A stretch of 39,868 nucleotides of DNA from Nemertoderma westbladi (lineage: Eukaryota; Xenacoelomorpha; Nemertodermatida; Nemertodermatidae), in contig JAUCBJ010007235.1 in NCBI GenBank assembly GCA_032718475.1, positions 1-39,868 on the forward strand, read 5' to 3'. The notes beneath the pieces were generated by a model, which did not search any database, was not told the origin of the DNA, and saw only the letters and a list, made by a program, of their open reading frames with translations. A program made the translations under genes and the position numbers. Positions 36,606 to 39,868 of the stretch are shown one piece after another (the first letter of the stretch is position 1; each line of letters begins with the position of its first letter).

Positions 36606-37479
36606 TTCGAAACTGTGCGAGTAACTGTTGATACATCTATGTATGTGGAGATGTGTGATACAACGCCAACGCATCGTATGCTGATGTAGTAATATGGGTA
36701 TTGAAATAATATTAAATTAATGTACACTCTTAAAGCTGCAGCGATTCTAATTTCCTAGGTTACATATAAAATAATAATAATATTTTTAAGAACATTAATT
36801 TTACTACTTTGCAAAAATTCAATTAAAAAATAACCAGACATATACATTGTGGAATAAACTATTTCAGAAACCTACAACAGCCATGCCATGGATAGTATTT
36901 ATGTTATTATATCTGTCATTTACCTGAGATAGCAATACAACACTTATAGTAGAGTCAATACAGGAAGGATGTTGGGATGTTGGATTTAAAGAATGAATGC
37001 TGTCTGGGCTGGAATAGCAATACTGGTTGCCTATTACTATTCCTCTCTGGTTAGTCTTAGCAACAACTCCCTTCTCCCACCTCCCTGCCAGCTAGCTCCA
37101 CACCAGCAGAGACTTGACCAATAATCATTCCCAGCAACTAGCTGCTTTACACACACATCCTTCCATCGTACCAGCATGTTGGCCAATAAATGAGCAGTAT
37201 TTAATGAGAATCAATTTTTTTTGCCGTTTTAATTACTTTAGATCAATTAAAGACACAATTATTAAAGCAAATCACTTGAACTAATTAAAAACTATAATAG
37301 AATGGGGTATGTGGATTACATCTGTATAATTTTTAATTAGAATTATTTAAATCTTATACTGTAAAACAATTAATTTCCTTTAAAAGGCAGGTTGAAAATG
37401 GTGTTTTTACCGTAATAACTTAATTAACTAATTAACTGCTATTATCTTAGCTTCTCGAAGGCCACACGGAAATTCTACT
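36606..37479. other. AT-rich intergenic DNA
   Basis: No gene or recognisable repeat found. Confidence 0.4.
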
Positions 37480-37665
37480 TGGAAAATTTCTAAACTTTTG
37501 CCAAACAACATGTGTACCAAGTTTGGATAGATTTCATCAAAGATTGGCCGAGTTATTAACGTTTAAAATTGAACGCGACAGAACGACAGAACGACAGAAC
37601 GACAGGTTGATTAATGGTACCACTACGCTAAGGCTCACTCACTTCGTGGCTCGCCCCACAATTAG
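37480..37665. repeat. Interspersed repeat, copy 2 (inverted to 7374-7740)
   Basis: Reverse complement shares gagccacgaagtga and the following order of motifs with 7374-7560. It contains a small gacagaac tandem (about 37577-37606). Confidence 0.5.
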
Positions 37666-37700
37666 GACAAATTATATCCTCACTACAACCCCTACTCTGT

Positions 37701-38203
37701 GGAGTTCCTCAAGGGTCTATTATCTCACCAACTTTATTTTCACTCTATATCAAAGACCTCCCTAACTCTACCAAACTATTCTCTACTTTGTTCGCTGATG
37801 ATACCACCCTTTTACTTTCTGATATACTTGCACCTAACCTTATCTCAGAATTTAATATATATATATCTAACTGGGTCACTGATAATATTCTAACATTAAA
37901 CCTAACCAAGAAATGAAGCTACATTCTTCTCTAACACACATAATGTGTGTGACCTTCCTAACCTATAGGCCTACATAAACTCCAAAGCTATAAAATATAC
38001 CGATAGCAGCAAAATGCTTGGAATTTGGATAGACAAAAATTTATCGTGGAAAACTCATACCAACTACGTTCTTAAAAAATATCAAAATCTACAGGTATAT
38101 ATATTTTATAAACTCAAATATATATTTCCTTTACATATTCTACGGCAACTGTACTACTCACTAGTTCATCCTTACATCTACAGTACGGCATCACTCACTC
38201 TAC
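37701..38203 (+). pseudogene. LINE reverse-transcriptase fragment (Jockey/CR1-like)
   Basis: 37701-37916 reads GVPQGSIISPTLFSLYI, then FADDTTLLL (RT palm, catalytic Asp pair) and a stop. From 38014, in another frame, MLGIWIDKNLSW and LRQLYYSLVHPYIYSTA follow, the usual thumb landmarks. Frameshifts and stops make it inactive. The coding part switches abruptly near 38200 to the tail of a different LINE. Confidence 0.75.
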
Positions 38204-38500
38204 GGCGGGTTCATTGTGTCAAGTACAATTGACACATCTCCAATCAGACTCTGTCTGTACAACATTGGAAGTATTTCATTAGTCTCCCCTAGCTTGACAC
38301 TTGGACGGAACCGCCTCCACTTTGCAGGACATTGTTTTCGCCGCGAGGACCAGCCAGTGCAGCAGCCCCATGGAGAAAATAAGCATGGTGGACAGCTCAT
38401 GACTTTCTTGAGGCGCCTTTGAGGGACGGCCTTGCAGACGCGAATTATCTAGCAAAAGTCATGGATGATATGGAAGCGTAATTTAGTGGACATGCCGGCA
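38204..38500 (+). pseudogene. LINE C-terminal fragment, copy 3 (degenerate)
   Basis: Homologous to 32399-32720 (cgggttcattgtgtcaagt and gcctccactttgcaggacat) but with a premature stop and several deletions. It is joined directly to the Jockey/CR1-like fragment, so it inserted there or recombined. Confidence 0.7.
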
Positions 38501-38900
38501 TATAGAGGCATTGTTGCCCAAATACAGCAGGTTCCACTGGTTCCAGTAAGTGTTCCAAATACAGCACTATTTTGGAAGTTAGGTTGTTTAATCTTTACAA
38601 TATTATATTGTAATTTACAATTTATTATAATCTTTCCAATGTTATTATTTAAACCTATTTGAACTATATAATGTTGAAAAATTACTTTATTGATAACAAA
38701 TTCGAATCCCTTAGAAGCTAGGGGAATTCCGAGTTAGGAGTTGACAAATCTTTATTATTTGAATTATTTTATTTTAAGTCAGAAAGCCTATGTATCTAAA
38801 TAGAATAACATTCAAATTGATATAAATTAATACGACAAGAATTAACATCAGCTGAAGTGCTGTAGCCCTAATCAACCATCCCCCAATATTGCTCTAACTA
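38501..38900. other. AT-rich intergenic DNA
   Basis: Nothing recognisable as a gene. Confidence 0.4.
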
Positions 38901-38904
38901 CACT

Positions 38905-39060
38905 ACTACTACTACTACTATATTCGGCCTGCTACATTGAAACTGTACATTGAGAAGCTATGCCGGCTTAACAAAAACATTTGTCACCACCATGCAATCC
39001 ACAATTGGCAAGCCCAATGCAGCGTGCATTAAGAATGCTATGCCGGCTTATCAACAAAGC
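38905..39060 (-). repeat. Inverted LINE 3' tail, partly duplicated
   Basis: Read on the minus strand this shows aagccggcatagcattctt, the end of the LINE ORF seen at 28601-28621 and 32718-32737. It then has a second aagccggcatagc, then caatgtagcaggccga and a (TAG)n tail. It is thus an opposite-orientation copy of the same LINE 3' end. Confidence 0.6.
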
Positions 39061-39178
39061 TGCACCGCCACAACTCCTTTCGCATGGCCTTCGTTAGCGA
39101 AGTCTGGATTTACCGTGTGCCAGTCCTTGCTTCAGTAGTCCTTGGGTTTAGCTGATCCGACTTCTTCTGCCTTCGATT

Positions 39179-39868
39179 ATGGATGGTTCACATCCTCCAA
39201 CACCAACTGGTTGTACCGGTACTGCTACTTCCTCAATTATTGATTTATTATCAAGTTATTCAGAATCGCTGCTGTCCACGGAGATGGACTGCAGTAGGCC
39301 TAATGGTAGATCGACACCTCGACTAAACTCTGTTCCCATCCCCACCGGACACAAGCCAAAGAAAACTCTTAGTGTCTCGAGGAAACGAAAGAAAGTGTTG
39401 AAGAAAAACAAAATAAATAGTTTTACTGAGAATTCTACTACCACTTCCGCGTCTCAGACGGCTGCCGTTGAGGTTTTGAGACCGACAAATTATCAACCAA
39501 GGACCTTCTTCGAACCATCCCGAAAGCGGCAGTAGTGAGTGTCCCTCGAATAAACCCGCGTGCCTGGAACCCGTGGAGGTTGTTAGATACGAACCTGTTC
39601 GAAAGAAAACAAAAACCGATTCGCTGAAACCAAAAATTGAGACGAAACGCAACCGAAACGAGAAAAAGGTTGGGTTTCGCTTGAAGACGGCTCGGGCGGA
39701 TGTTCGAGATTTAAGTATTAACGGGCTGCCCAGCGCTACTAGGGCGGCCGCACAGGAGGACAAAGCCGTGAGGTTGGGCGCCGTCCCCAAGAAACCACCG
39801 TACATTAACTATAAACAATTCATGAAGGATTGCAAAGCGAAACGAGAGAGCGAGCAACGCAAACGGCA
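39179..39868 (+). CDS. Unrecognised Lys/Arg-rich protein, frameshifted, runs off the window
   Basis: The first frame starts at ATG 39179 and ends at TAG 39533-39535 (118 codons). The +1 frame is open upstream of that stop and continues without interruption to the window end. Composition is continuous across the switch: basic, Ser/Thr/Pro-rich, few hydrophobic residues, with RKRKK-type clusters (about 39381-39410). It resembles the N-terminal half of a LINE ORF1 or a nuclear basic protein. No zinc knuckle or other domain is visible before the end. The frame break could be a mutation, a sequencing error or an undetected intron. Confidence 0.5.

Overview
This window looks like nuclear DNA of a marine invertebrate animal. 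The evidence is two-exon genes with GT-AG introns, secreted Cys/Thr-rich proteins, several transposon classes (a BEL/Pao LTR element, LINE tails, a tRNA-derived SINE, a Harbinger-like MITE, a TTAA-flanked element), large tandem arrays and frequent pure G or C runs. An echinoderm or related deuterostome is my guess. The sequence alone does not settle the species.

Layout. 1-2518: intergenic, no gene seen. About 2519-6480: segmental-duplication copy A, carrying a minus-strand two-exon gene for a secreted, probably surface-anchored Cys-rich/mucin-like protein, and interrupted by a 938-bp TTAA-flanked element. 6481-7953: intergenic with interspersed repeats. 7959-22189: a complete, young BEL/Pao LTR retrotransposon (541-bp LTRs differing at one position, 5-bp duplication GTAAA). 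22195-23260: intergenic. About 23261-28470: copies B and C of the Cys-rich gene on the minus strand, rearranged so that copy C exon 1 precedes a second exon 1 without a start codon, followed by a single exon 2. 28505-33500: repeat cluster with LINE 3' ends, 42 copies of a 37-bp satellite, a MITE and a SINE. 33500-39100: mostly non-coding, with relics of the TTAA element, a 154-bp tandem duplication and a chimeric, stop-ridden LINE. 39179-39868: a frameshifted Lys/Arg-rich coding stretch running off the window.

The main discovery candidate is the BEL/Pao element. After an unusually long Gag region (four reading-frame blocks) and a protease-RT-RNase H-integrase Pol, it carries a roughly 650-bp array of hairpin-forming tandem repeats. 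It then has an 849-codon third ORF where an envelope gene might sit. That ORF is not envelope-like: it reads as a DEDD-type 3'-5' exonuclease-like domain (RNase D/WRN/EXD type), a charged coiled coil and three CCHC zinc knuckles. Proofreading, RNA processing or nucleocapsid function for this protein is inference.

The element is nearly new by LTR identity, yet its ORFs are split by an in-frame TGA between gag and pol, an in-frame TAA between RNase H and integrase, a +1 shift at AAC-TGA-T, and two shifts at poly-G runs. Either translation is recoded at these sites, the element depends on a master copy, or homopolymer lengths are mis-called.

The Cys-rich genes form a small local family. A 51-bp coding minisatellite is present in 26, 3 and 0 copies in the three exon-1 copies, so the length of the mucin-like stalk is evolving quickly.
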